64,000 bases of DNA from Opitutia bacterium UBA7876 (lineage in GTDB: Bacteria; Verrucomicrobiota; Verrucomicrobiia; Opitutales; Seribacteraceae): assembly GCA_002500665.1 (NCBI GenBank), contig DLRY01000058.1, forward strand, positions 1 through 64,000, written 5' to 3'. The notes beneath the pieces were generated by a model that was not told the origin of the DNA, made no database searches, and saw only the letters and a list, made by a program, of their open reading frames with translations. The translations under genes and the position numbers were made by a program. This document shows, in pieces, positions 25,685-34,159 of the stretch. Within the stretch, counting starts at the first letter, position 1, and the number at the start of each line of letters is the position of its first letter.

Positions 25685-26771
25685 GCACTGTTTTTTTCAC
25701 TGTAGGGGCAAACGTCAAGCAAGGGTCTTCATTTTGATCATTTCCCTTGCCCTGAGCGGCTTTCATTTCGAGGCCTTGGGACAGCAGTCTGGATTCCTTC
25801 CCGAAGAGCCGAAAAGTGAAGTTTCGCCAGTGGACAAACGCTCCCTGGACGTATTCGCGACCAAGGTCGCTCCCTCCTCGCTATCCTATCGGAGAGCGAT
25901 TGAAAAGATGGTCATTAATTCTGAAATAAAAGGGGGCGTCAGGGTGATTCCATCGGTTGTTCCGGAAATCGGTATCAAGATCGAAACTACCTGCGCCCCT
26001 GGCCTCCAAGTTTCGCCTGTGCTGGTGAATGGTCTGCTCTCCTTTCTCCGTAGTCGTGGCTATGCGGCGGGCGACGTATTCCTCGCGGATCAGAGCCGAC
26101 GCAACCTCAGGGCAGGAGGTTTTTTAGCTCCTTCGGCTGCCGGTTTTTATCGAGGCCACCGCCTCTACAGCTCTGATGAAAAGGGCTTTTTCGATGACCG
26201 TTGGTTTCATGACAGCCCAATGCCTCCTACCACTCATGACCGGGCCCGTTTCTTTCTGCGCTTTGGGGATCGCAAGAGGCGTAATGAGGAGGAAAGAAAG
26301 AGCTACTTGCCGGCCAGGCTCTTCCTCGGGGATGCTCATTGGATCAACCTCTCCGTGGCCATGGACAACCTGAATCTCGGGATCGACGCGGCCGCATCCA
26401 ATATGTCCTTGGGAGCGATCGACAACTACAGGCGTTTTCTGGAAAAGCCGACCATTGCCCCTGCCGCGGCAGCGGAGATTCTTGCCATACCGGAAATTTG
26501 GGAAAAGCGCCTTTTCTCCATCGTCGACCTGAGCGAGTTTCAATTTGCGGGCGGGGGGCGCTTCGACGCCGAGTTTATAGGGCGTGATCCCAAGTTGTTG
26601 TTCGGAGAGAACCCTTTTGCGGTCGATTTTTTCGCCCTCCGCAGACTGGCCGAGGCTCGTGTGCGCGGAGGATTTTCCCCACGGAAGCCCAAGGAGGTTC
26701 TTCTTTTCCGCTATGCCAGGGAACTGGGCTTGGGAGACGTTGGGAAATCGAGGTATTTCGAGATTCCCTAG
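25683..26771 (+). CDS. DUF362-like secreted protein
   Basis: The 362-residue product starts with basic residues and a hydrophobic signal (about 16-35, ending near 'A-L-G'). A segment 'G-I-K-I-E-T-T-C-A-P-G' followed by 'S-P-V-L-V-N-G-L-L' and 'G-D-V-F-L-A-D' resembles the DUF362 family, in which a strand, a Gly/Pro turn and 'D-R-D/Q-S' follow each other. Function is unknown. Divergent start codons with the TPR lipoprotein overlap at CATG. ATG 25653, in the same frame, is a possible alternative. Its stop overlaps that of the convergent TIM-barrel gene (26768-26771). Confidence 0.65.
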   Translation: MHCFFHCRGKRQARVFILIISLALSGFHFEALGQQSGFLPEEPKSEVSPVDKRSLDVFATKVAPSSLSYRRAIEKMVINSEIKGGVRVIPSVVPEIGIKIETTCAPGLQVSPVLVNGLLSFLRSRGYAAGDVFLADQSRRNLRAGGFLAPSAAGFYRGHRLYSSDEKGFFDDRWFHDSPMPPTTHDRARFFLRFGDRKRRNEEERKSYLPARLFLGDAHWINLSVAMDNLNLGIDAAASNMSLGAIDNYRRFLEKPTIAPAAAAEILAIPEIWEKRLFSIVDLSEFQFAGGGRFDAEFIGRDPKLLFGENPFAVDFFALRRLAEARVRGGFSPRKPKEVLLFRYARELGLGDVGKSRYFEIP

Positions 26772-27586
26772 TCCCGGGAAAATTTTTCCCGTAGATAGTC
26801 CAAGCTTTCTTGGGCGATCGTTTCCGGATCGGGGCTATAGTCGAAAACCTCCACCGAGACGAAGCCCTTGTATCCTACCTCGAAGAGAGTTTCGGAAATG
26901 GGCGAGAAATCGACTTCCCCAAATCCCGGTCCCCGCAAATTCGGATCGTTGGCGTGAAAATGGGCGAGTTCGGCCTGACTTTCGCGAATAATGGTCGGAA
27001 TATCCTTCTCCTCGTCGCTCATTGCCTTGACGTCAAGGTGGAGGCGGAGAGCCGGGTGGTCGACCTTATGAATCAGCCGAACCGTTTCCTCGGCGGTATT
27101 GAGAAAATTGGTTTCCGTCTTGGCGAGGGGCTCCATGGCGATGGTGACGCCTCCCTCATGAGCCACTTCCGCCACTCCGTGGAGAATTTCCGCGGCTCTG
27201 GATAGGGCGTCCTCATAGTCCCAGTCATCGTGCAGATCCCTCTGCTTGGGGCTACCCCAGACCATGACCGTGCCCTTCATGGCCGAACAAATTTTAGCCA
27301 GGTGTCGCCCAAAGGCGAGGGTGTCCTTTCGAAGCAGGGGGTCATCGGTCGTGAGGTGGAGCCAGGATGGCTTCACGAAGAGCCAGTGTAATCCCACGAC
27401 TTCAAGGCCATGACTGCGGACCAGGTTTCCGATCTTGCCGGCCTCCTCCTCGGATACGTCCCTAGGGTCTTCCTTCAGCGTGAAAGGAGCAATTTCCAGG
27501 CCGTCGTAACCGGTCTCGGCAACCTGCCGGCAGGTATCCTCAAGCGTCCAGCCCTGGTAGGTCTCATTGCAAATAGCGAATTTCAT
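26768..27586 (-). CDS. Sugar phosphate isomerase/epimerase-like TIM-barrel protein
   Basis: The 272-residue protein starts with the family's 'K-F-A-I-C-N-E-T' strand and contains 'Y-D-G-L-E-I-A-P' and, later, 'A-M-E-P-L' and 'L-H-L-D-V-K', where Glu, Asp and His would bind a divalent metal, plus 'H-F-H-A-N-D' and 'V-S-V-E-V-F'. This matches the xylose isomerase-like AP-endonuclease-2 fold used for sugar and polyol isomerisation or epimerisation. The substrate is unknown. The start ATG 27586 has an AGGAA site, and the gene is divergent from the PQQ-like gene. Confidence 0.85.
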   Translation of the reverse strand: MKFAICNETYQGWTLEDTCRQVAETGYDGLEIAPFTLKEDPRDVSEEEAGKIGNLVRSHGLEVVGLHWLFVKPSWLHLTTDDPLLRKDTLAFGRHLAKICSAMKGTVMVWGSPKQRDLHDDWDYEDALSRAAEILHGVAEVAHEGGVTIAMEPLAKTETNFLNTAEETVRLIHKVDHPALRLHLDVKAMSDEEKDIPTIIRESQAELAHFHANDPNLRGPGFGEVDFSPISETLFEVGYKGFVSVEVFDYSPDPETIAQESLDYLREKFSRD

Positions 27587-27650
27587 TTCCTATACTCATG
27601 AGTCTGGCGGATTTTTCGACAAGTCTTTTCTTGCTCGTCGTCCTGGTTTC

Positions 27651-27662
27651 GGATCATGATCC
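27651..27662. promoter_or_regulatory. 12-bp perfect palindrome, possible operator
   Basis: GGATCATGATCC is a perfect dyad located 7 bp before the start of the PQQ-like gene in the 83-bp divergent region shared with the isomerase. Its position suggests a repressor site or a 5'-leader hairpin, but a 12-bp palindrome can arise by chance. Confidence 0.3.
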
Positions 27663-27669
27663 TATTTAC

Positions 27670-28908
27670 ATGAGAATCGTCTCTTTGCTTCTTATTGTCT
27701 CGCTCCCGTTGTCGGCGGAGAAGTTCCCTTGGCCGCATTGGCTCGGGCCCGACCATGACGGGGCCTTGGACGACTTTTTTCTCCCGGTTCCGGCCAAGGG
27801 AAAGGACTACGCCATGGAATGGTCGGTAAAGGCAGGAAGCGGATGGGCTTCCCCGGTTTGCGACAACGGCCTGCTCGTCCTGCATGAACGAGTGGGGGAG
27901 GAGGAGTTCGTTCGCGGTCTGGATCCGGATTCGGGACGCGAAAAATGGCGCTTTTCCTACCGCTCGGGTTACCGGGACGGTTTCGGGATGGAGGACGGTC
28001 CTCGATCCACCCCCGCCATCTCCGCCGATACGGTGGTGTCTCATGGTCCGCAGGGCTTGGTTCATGCTCTTTCCACAAAGGATGGGGCTTTGAAATGGAA
28101 AGTGGATCTGGGGAATAAGTTCTCTTCTCCCAAGGGGTTTTTCGGGCGCTGTTCCTCGCCGTTAATCGTGGACGGAAAGGTCGTCTTCGACGTTGGTGGC
28201 CCCAAGGCGGGGATGGTTGCCCTAGACTTGAAGACGGGTGAGACCGTTTGGTCGTCGACCTCCTACGGCAATGATTATTCCTCCGCCGTTCCATTCGGCG
28301 ATCCGTCGGGTCGACTCGTTCTTTCCTTCATGAGGGAAGGCTTTCTCGCCTTGAACGCCAAGACGGGCAAGGAAGTTTTTTTCGAGAGATTTCGTTCCCC
28401 CATAAACGCCTCGGTGAATGCCGCCAGCCCGATGGTTGCCGGCAACCGGGTCCTTTTGTCATCCTGTTACGAGGTGGGGGCGGGCATATGGGAATATAAA
28501 CGGAGCGCCGCGGGCAAAGGCACCTTCCGCACCCTCTGGAAAAGAAAGGATATCCTCGACTGCCACTACTCCACTCCGGTCCATGATGGAGAATTCGTCT
28601 ACGGCTTTCATGGCAGGCAGGAGCGCGGTCCGGTCTTGCGGTGCATAAGCCTAAAGGCTGGCAAAGTCGTCTGGGAGGCTCCCCCCATGGGAGCCGGAAA
28701 TCTGATTAGGGCGGGAAAAAAACTGGTTATCCTTACGGAGCGGGGAGAGCTTGTGCTGGCGGAGGCTTCCCCGAAATCCTTTCGTTCTCTGCATCGCCAG
28801 CAGATCCTTGGGACCGATGCCCGGGCCCATTTTGCACTCGCGGAGGGCCGACTGTTTGCTCGCGATCTACGGAGGTTGGTCTGCCTGAACCTGGAGAAGT
28901 TCGAGTGA
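27670..28908 (+). CDS. PQQ-like beta-propeller repeat protein, secreted
   Basis: The 412-residue product has a signal peptide (about 1-16, ending 'P-L-S-A') followed by 'W-P-H-W-L-G-P-D-H-D-G', close to the 'W-P-x-W-R-G-P' opening of Planctomycete/Verrucomicrobial propeller proteins. Repeated blades with 'A-L-D/N-x-K-T-G-x-x-V-W' follow, as in BamB and quinoprotein dehydrogenases. I see no catalytic Asp/PQQ pocket motifs that would make it an enzyme, so a scaffold role is more likely. ATG 27670 is chosen because the upstream in-frame ATG (27598) would place two extra hydrophobic blocks before the signal. Confidence 0.82.
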   Translation: MRIVSLLLIVSLPLSAEKFPWPHWLGPDHDGALDDFFLPVPAKGKDYAMEWSVKAGSGWASPVCDNGLLVLHERVGEEEFVRGLDPDSGREKWRFSYRSGYRDGFGMEDGPRSTPAISADTVVSHGPQGLVHALSTKDGALKWKVDLGNKFSSPKGFFGRCSSPLIVDGKVVFDVGGPKAGMVALDLKTGETVWSSTSYGNDYSSAVPFGDPSGRLVLSFMREGFLALNAKTGKEVFFERFRSPINASVNAASPMVAGNRVLLSSCYEVGAGIWEYKRSAAGKGTFRTLWKRKDILDCHYSTPVHDGEFVYGFHGRQERGPVLRCISLKAGKVVWEAPPMGAGNLIRAGKKLVILTERGELVLAEASPKSFRSLHRQQILGTDARAHFALAEGRLFARDLRRLVCLNLEKFE

Positions 28909-28914
28909 GCTTCT

Positions 28915-29871
28915 TCAGCCTTCCACGACGTTGCGTGGTTTGCCTTCGAGAAAACTGCGCAGGTTGGAGACGGTTTCCCTCATGAGGCGCGACCTGGCGG
29001 CCAGGGTGGCCCAGGCGTAATGAGGGGTGATGAAACAGTTTCTTGCCTGCAGGAGCGGGTTGTCCGGAGAGGGCGGCTCGGAGCTCAGAACATCCAGTCC
29101 GGCCCCTGCGATGACCCCAGAATCGAGGGCCTCGGCGAGGGCTTTTTCGTCGATCAGAGGACCTCGTGCGGTGTTGATGAGGAGTGCCGTCTCCTTCATT
29201 CTTGAAAGTCGCTCGGCATTGACGCATCGTTCGGTCTCTTCGGTCAGGGGGCAGTGCAGCGAAAGGACGTCGCTGCGGGCGAAGAGTTCGTCGAGGCTTA
29301 CCGCCTTGCCATGGCTGGGGTCATCCTCAAGGAAGGATCTGGAGGTAATTAGGATCTCCATACCGAAGGCCCGGCCAAGCCGGGCGACGGCTTGTCCGAT
29401 TTCACCGTAACCGAGGATCCCGAGGCTTTTCCCAACGAGTTCGTGGATGGAGCCAAGGCAGTAGGAAAAATCGGGGTGACCACTCCATTTGCCTTCCTTC
29501 GCCGATGCGGCATGTTGCTCGACGCGGTGGGTGAAACGCAGAAGGTGGGCGAAAACGGCTTGGGCGACGGAGTTGGTGCTGTAGGACGGGACGTTGGTAA
29601 CGGTAATCCCTCGTTCTCGGCAAGAGGACAGGTCGACCACATTGTAGCCGGTCGCCGTGACGCCGATGTAACGGAGGTCCCGGAGTTCGGCAAGGGTTTG
29701 CGCGCCGAGAACCGCCTTGTTGGTGATGACGGCCTCCGCGCCGGAGGATCTTTCCACTACCAGTTCGGGAGGAGTACGCTCGAAGATTTCCACCTCGCCC
29801 AACTCGGCGATTTCGTCCCACGAGAGATCCCCCGGGTTTAGGGTCTGGCCGTCCAGGATAACGATTTTCAT
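28915..29871 (-). CDS. D-2-hydroxyacid dehydrogenase (glycerate dehydrogenase-like)
   Basis: The 318-residue protein has the NAD-binding motif 'L-G-Y-G-E-I-G' (about 150-156), the catalytic region 'I-N-T-A-R-G-P-L' (Arg), 'G-L-D-V-L-S-S-E-P' (Glu in the following turn) and 'I-T-P-H-Y-A-W' (His). It resembles hydroxypyruvate reductases (HprA), which reduce hydroxypyruvate to glycerate, but substrate choice in this family is hard to read from sequence. It converges with the PQQ-like gene with only six bases between stops and lies upstream of the S41 protease. Confidence 0.85.
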   Translation of the reverse strand: MKIVILDGQTLNPGDLSWDEIAELGEVEIFERTPPELVVERSSGAEAVITNKAVLGAQTLAELRDLRYIGVTATGYNVVDLSSCRERGITVTNVPSYSTNSVAQAVFAHLLRFTHRVEQHAASAKEGKWSGHPDFSYCLGSIHELVGKSLGILGYGEIGQAVARLGRAFGMEILITSRSFLEDDPSHGKAVSLDELFARSDVLSLHCPLTEETERCVNAERLSRMKETALLINTARGPLIDEKALAEALDSGVIAGAGLDVLSSEPPSPDNPLLQARNCFITPHYAWATLAARSRLMRETVSNLRSFLEGKPRNVVEG

Positions 29872-29909
29872 AAAGAGAGGTTGAGTGGCTCCTTGGGATG
29901 GAGCCGAAT

Positions 29910-31457
29910 CTATTTGCGGGGAGAGTCTTTTGGGGGAATTGATTTTCTTGCCAGACTCAAGGCGAAATTCATTACCGTATCTTCATTTGCAATAAGGTCT
30001 TCCTGGCTTTGCGTAACCTTGTGGTCGGGTCGAATTCCGCTTCCTTTAGGGAAACTTTTCGAGCCCTTGAAGTTTTCATAGAGAATTAGTGGGACTTCCA
30101 GTTGGCAAAGCGTATTGGGCAAGTCGTAGAGCACCATGTTCCCGGCCGTGAAGAGGGCGTGTCCCCCCCCCGTTTCCTCACCGATGAAGGTGACGTTGTC
30201 GTTGTTGAGCAAGTAGCTTCCCAGAACCGTGCCTCCGGAGTGAGTCCATCCGCTGATGAGGACGAATACCTGTCCGTCGAAGGCGTTTTTCTTGGGTGTC
30301 CAGCGGCGATTCTTTTCGTCGATCATGGTGAACTTCCCCGTTTCCAACGACTTGAACTCCTTGGCGAAAATCTTCTCAAGCATTTTGGGAAACTGATGGC
30401 GGGAAAGGTGATCCTTGACCGGGATCTCAAGGGTCGTCATCCGTGCGGATCGGAAGTCGCGAAAGGGTGCTTGGGCGAGGTAGGCAAAGAGCTGGGCGTC
30501 ATTCCCAACGAAACCTCCGTCGTTTTTTCGAAGGTCGAGGATGATGCACCGCGCGTCCTCGTCCTCCTCGAGTGCACTGAAGTTCTGACGAAGGAAGTCC
30601 TTGTATTTGCGTCGGCCCTTTTTGTTCAGGCCAAAGTCAAAGGTGTTCATGCTGAACAGTGAAATGCCCATCTCGACGGCGCCTATTTTGTATTTTTTTC
30701 GCTTGGGAGATTCGGAATGCCTTTGGGTCAACCTTCCTCCGAGCTTCTTGGCGGGAATTGCGGAGATTTGCTTTTGAAGCGTTTCCTCGGATCCATAGGG
30801 GAGGTAGTCGACTCGGTAATTCTGCGCAGGTCCAAAGGAAAGGAAGTGGCGAAGACCGAAGTCATTGGCCAGGATGTGGTATTTCATGGTTTCGTTGTAA
30901 CCGTCCGACCTAGCTTGGGGCAGGAGTTTTTTCATCACGGCTTCCATGGGGATTCCGTCTATCGCGGTAATCTCGCAACCTAGCGGCAATTCGAGAGCGG
31001 CATGATCGAGGTATGCTTTCTGGTTGAGAAAAACCAAGGGCAACGGAAATTGGGGAGTATCCTTGAGCAGGGAGTTAAGCAACTTCTGAGGGAGGTCGAA
31101 ATAAGTATGCCCGCAATAGACCTTCTCCACTAGGGGGGTGACTTCCAGGTAGAATTCCCGCAAGGTCATCGTGCGATCCAAAGCCTCTTCAGCCCGTTCG
31201 AAATGGCGGTCGAAATCCTCTTTGGGGGTATAGAGATAGAGCCCGGGGTGCCCTTCCTCGAGGGCTTCCCTGAGGACCTTGAGGTCTTCCTTCAACTGCG
31301 AGGGGGAAAAGGTTTCCTGCAGGGAGGGTGGGGGAAGGGATTTCTGCTTCTTGGCGGCGGACAAGGAACCAACGGCCAAAAGCCAGAGAGCCAATTGGAG
31401 GAACAAGACCCCGGAGATGGTGGTCGAGTATTTCCCAGCCAAGGGCTCTTTTTTCAT
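29910..31457 (-). CDS. S41-family (C-terminal processing-like) serine protease, secreted
   Basis: The 515-residue product has a signal or anchor (about 16-34). A TSPc-type domain follows with 'I-L-D-L-R-K-N-D-G-G' and, in the second half, 'G-W-T-H-S-G-G-T' containing the likely nucleophile Ser, then 'E-E-T-G-G-G'. The region around 60-130 ('L-R-E-A-L-E-E-G-H-P-G-L-Y') is the usual N-terminal helper helix of S41 proteins. No obvious PDZ core was seen. S41 proteases degrade or process envelope proteins. It is 38 bp from the dehydrogenase; a small 6-bp hairpin (29887-29905) sits in that gap. Confidence 0.8.
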   Translation of the reverse strand: MKKEPLAGKYSTTISGVLFLQLALWLLAVGSLSAAKKQKSLPPPSLQETFSPSQLKEDLKVLREALEEGHPGLYLYTPKEDFDRHFERAEEALDRTMTLREFYLEVTPLVEKVYCGHTYFDLPQKLLNSLLKDTPQFPLPLVFLNQKAYLDHAALELPLGCEITAIDGIPMEAVMKKLLPQARSDGYNETMKYHILANDFGLRHFLSFGPAQNYRVDYLPYGSEETLQKQISAIPAKKLGGRLTQRHSESPKRKKYKIGAVEMGISLFSMNTFDFGLNKKGRRKYKDFLRQNFSALEEDEDARCIILDLRKNDGGFVGNDAQLFAYLAQAPFRDFRSARMTTLEIPVKDHLSRHQFPKMLEKIFAKEFKSLETGKFTMIDEKNRRWTPKKNAFDGQVFVLISGWTHSGGTVLGSYLLNNDNVTFIGEETGGGHALFTAGNMVLYDLPNTLCQLEVPLILYENFKGSKSFPKGSGIRPDHKVTQSQEDLIANEDTVMNFALSLARKSIPPKDSPRK

Positions 31458-31514
31458 AATCGCGTGAAGTTCCTTGGCTCGATGAGTTGGGCTATCGATC
31501 AGGCGACCTTGGTC

Positions 31515-32954
31515 TTATTTCCTTGCCAGTTCGGGGAAGGCTTTGCGCAGGTCCAGCGCGTCTCCCATTTTGGCTTGCAGCTTCAGCAACCTCGGGAAGA
31601 ATTTCTTGATCGTTTCCTTGCCTGCGGGGGTGGAGGCCAAGTCTTTCTCCTCAAAAGGGTCCTTGGCCAAGTCATAGACCCGGATAATAGGCACGTCGGG
31701 ATATGCGATTACCTTCAAGTCCTTGATCGTGATCGAGCGTTGGGCGCTGAGATAGGCTCCGTAGATTTCCTTGTAGGGAGATTTTTTCGATTCTCCCCGG
31801 GCGAGGGGAAGAACGTCGTGGAACTCGACGTGGGCCGGCTTTTCAACCTCGGCAAGGGCGAGGGAGGTTGCCATTACGTCCTGAAGATAGATTGGGGCTT
31901 CGACTTGTTTGCCCTTGGGAATGCCGGGTCCCTGGACGATGAAGGGGACGCGAGTGCTGTGCTCGTAGAGGTTTTGCTTGCCGAGCAGACCGTGGTGGCC
32001 CACGCCGAGGCCGTGGTCGGCCGAGTAGAAGACATAGGTTTCCTTCGCCATACCCGATTTCTCCAAGGCATCCAGAATTCGCCCAATCTGTACGTCCATG
32101 TGGGTAATGATGGCGTAGTATTCCTGACGGTTGACCTTAATTGAATGCTCGGTCCGTGGCATCGGGGCGAGCTTTTCGTCCCTAAGGCTGTGGGGGCAAC
32201 GAATCTTGTCCTTGTAGGGATACATGGGAAGGAAACTGGAGGGAACCTTGATCCGATTCAGAGGGTACTTGTCGATGAATTCCTTGGGTGCTTGGCGGGG
32301 GTCGTGCGGAGCGTTAAAGGCGACGTATGCGAAGAAGGGATTCTTGGCGGCGTGCTTCTTGGCCTCGTCGAGAAAATAGACGGCGTCATCGGCCACGATT
32401 TCACTCCAGTGCCTGCCCCCTTTCCAAAATCCCCCGAACTTGGGGTCGTAGGGACTCCATGGATCCGGCTTTCCGGGCTGAGGTCGGTTGTATCCCTGAG
32501 GCGTCTGGTTGGGCATGCCTCCGCGCACGTTTCGGGTTACGTCGAAGCATTTTTCGGCACTTGCCCGGACGTGCCACTTGCCGGTCATGTAGGTCTTGTA
32601 GCCGGCGTCCTTCATGTTTTCCGACCAGAAGCGTCCCGCGGCCCGCTCGTCCTCCGCCTTCTTCGATGCCTGCTCGGCCCTCCAGATGAAGCGACCGGTG
32701 TTGAGCATGTGCCGGCTGGCCACACAGACCGCGCCACTCCAGGAGCCCATGTTGTAGGCCCTCGTGAAACTGGTGCCGGATTTCATCAGGCGGTCGAGGT
32801 TGGGGGTCTCGATATCGGTTATACCCAGGTGACGAATCGTCTCATAGCACTGGTCGTCGGCAAAGATGAACAGGACGTTAGGCTTCTTTGCAGCGTGAAG
32901 AAAGGGCGCTAGGGCTATGGCCAGCGCGAGGATCATGGCCTTGGGGGAAATCAT
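31515..32954 (-). CDS. Type I formylglycine-dependent sulfatase, secreted
   Basis: The 479-residue protein has a signal peptide (about 1-20) and the sulfatase opening 'P-N-V-L-F-I-F-A-D-D-Q' with metal-binding Asp pair. The formylglycine motif reads C-V-A-S-R, where the usual Pro is Ala. 'T-G-K-W-H' (with metal-binding or substrate Lys/His) and a later 'S-A-D-H-G' complete the S1 pattern. Such enzymes remove sulfate from algal polysaccharides. ATG 32954 is preferred over an in-frame start at 33170, since it begins the signal peptide. Confidence 0.92.
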   Translation of the reverse strand: MISPKAMILALAIALAPFLHAAKKPNVLFIFADDQCYETIRHLGITDIETPNLDRLMKSGTSFTRAYNMGSWSGAVCVASRHMLNTGRFIWRAEQASKKAEDERAAGRFWSENMKDAGYKTYMTGKWHVRASAEKCFDVTRNVRGGMPNQTPQGYNRPQPGKPDPWSPYDPKFGGFWKGGRHWSEIVADDAVYFLDEAKKHAAKNPFFAYVAFNAPHDPRQAPKEFIDKYPLNRIKVPSSFLPMYPYKDKIRCPHSLRDEKLAPMPRTEHSIKVNRQEYYAIITHMDVQIGRILDALEKSGMAKETYVFYSADHGLGVGHHGLLGKQNLYEHSTRVPFIVQGPGIPKGKQVEAPIYLQDVMATSLALAEVEKPAHVEFHDVLPLARGESKKSPYKEIYGAYLSAQRSITIKDLKVIAYPDVPIIRVYDLAKDPFEEKDLASTPAGKETIKKFFPRLLKLQAKMGDALDLRKAFPELARK

Positions 32955-33028
32955 TCGCCTATGCTTGTGCAATTCGGGACTCGTGGCAAGTTTGGATGCG
33001 CTCGCGGGAGGCATGGAAAGGCTCCTTG

Positions 33029-33058
33029 CAAAAGAAAAAGCCGGCAATTTGCCGGCTT
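33029..33058 (-). terminator. Rho-independent terminator of the gene at 33085-33753
   Basis: On the minus strand, AAGCCGGCAA pairs perfectly with TTGCCGGCTT (33038-33058, realistically an 8-bp stem with a 5-nt loop) and is followed by TTTTTCTTT (33039-33031). It lies 27 bp after the stop of the minus-strand gene. Confidence 0.85.
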
Positions 33059-33084
33059 GGAAGTGAAGGGGGAAAGGGGGTTGG

Positions 33085-33753
33085 TTACTTCCTGCAGTCG
33101 TGCATGACGCGCAACCAGATCTCCCTGAGGTCATGCAGCCGCAAGTTGGTTTCCTTGAAGTATTCCTCAAGGACCTTGTTGCTTTGATGGGAGAAGAGCC
33201 GGTTGATCCTAAGGGACTCGTTCAAGGCCGCGTGAGCTTTCTTGAGGTGGCAAACGGCAAGGAGATAGTCGCCCAAGTCGAGACTGTTGGCGGCCAGAAG
33301 GCTATGTCTCTCCCCATCCGCCAAGCTGCCGCAGTAACTCCAGGCGACATGGGGTTTGGGTTGATCGCGATTGTGCCGCATGAGGTGCTCCCAGGCATTG
33401 CGAAGGTAGGCGTAAAGGGCGGTCGTGGCGATGTAGATGGGATGCCGGTGGATGGTATAGGGATCCATTTGCCGGACTTCCTCGATGTCGATCGGCTTGA
33501 TCTGCCTCATTTGCTCCTCGTCCAGTTCGAGGTCGTCGATGGAAGCCCAGTCTTCCTGCTGCCAGCCCATAAGGGCGGCGATCGCATCGAGTCGGTCGGG
33601 ATCGCTCTTGGTTTTGTTATAAGCCGAAATGAACCTCGATACCTCCTTGTCCGACTTGCGCAGAAACTTCTGCCAGTCAGCCTCGTTCCAGGCTATGTCC
33701 TCGTTCTCCTCCCAATCTCCTTCGCTGTTACCGTCGAATTCGTATTGGCTCAT
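33085..33753 (-). CDS. Conserved-looking hypothetical cytoplasmic protein
   Basis: I do not recognise this 222-residue product. The first 40 residues are acidic and Trp-rich, the middle has 'Y-A-Y-L-R-N-A-W-E' and 'S-Y-C-G-S-L-A-D-G-E' segments, and the C-terminal half resembles paired helices with 'A-L-N-E-S-L-R-I-N' as in small TPR-like folds. No signal or membrane segment is seen. It has its own terminator and its start faces the acylphosphatase gene across a 115-bp divergent region. Confidence 0.7.
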   Translation of the reverse strand: MSQYEFDGNSEGDWEENEDIAWNEADWQKFLRKSDKEVSRFISAYNKTKSDPDRLDAIAALMGWQQEDWASIDDLELDEEQMRQIKPIDIEEVRQMDPYTIHRHPIYIATTALYAYLRNAWEHLMRHNRDQPKPHVAWSYCGSLADGERHSLLAANSLDLGDYLLAVCHLKKAHAALNESLRINRLFSHQSNKVLEEYFKETNLRLHDLREIWLRVMHDCRK

Positions 33754-33868
33754 TGCTGTGCTGGTGCGTTAAGGGTGGTTGAGTTCATTGGGAACGAATA
33801 ACTTTTCACTCGTACCGACCCCGAGGTCAATTAGTTTTTATTTTAAACTTAAAAAAGTAGTTTTTGTT

Positions 33869-34159
33869 ATGGCAGAGAAATCAAAATACTACAGGGTTCG
33901 GATCGTTTATTCCGGGCGCGTGCAGGGGGTGGGTTTCCGTTGGCAGGTCGAGAGGGAGGCAAGTGGATTCGAGGTCACCGGTTTCGTGAGGAACCTGTCC
34001 GACGGCACTGTTGAAATGATGGTGGAGGGAAAAAGAGTTGAGACTTGCAGAATGATCGAGGCGGTGGAGAGGAGGCTGAGGGACTATTGGAAATCGAAGA
34101 CGGAGGATGAAAGGGAAGGGGAGCCCCAGTTCGATGGCTTCTCAATCTGCTGCCTTTGA
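33869..34159 (+). CDS. acyP: Acylphosphatase
   Basis: This small enzyme hydrolyses acyl phosphates. The 96-residue product has the substrate-binding 'G-R-V-Q-G-V-G-F-R-W' (catalytic Arg in the last part) and 'G-F-V-R-N-L-S-D-G-T-V-E' with the catalytic Asn. ATG 33869 follows a very AT-rich leader; an in-frame start at 33779 would add about 30 non-conserved residues. The last 18 bp overlap the end of the convergent toroid gene. Confidence 0.9.
   Translation: MAEKSKYYRVRIVYSGRVQGVGFRWQVEREASGFEVTGFVRNLSDGTVEMMVEGKRVETCRMIEAVERRLRDYWKSKTEDEREGEPQFDGFSICCL

Noticed and set aside
27670..28908. PQQ-dependent dehydrogenase
   Set aside because: Propeller blades are seen, but no cofactor-binding or catalytic motif and no cytochrome domain.
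29887..29905. Terminator between the S41 protease and the 2-hydroxyacid dehydrogenase
   Set aside because: The 6-bp stem has a 7-nt loop but no real T-tract, and it sits within a 38-bp gap before the next start.
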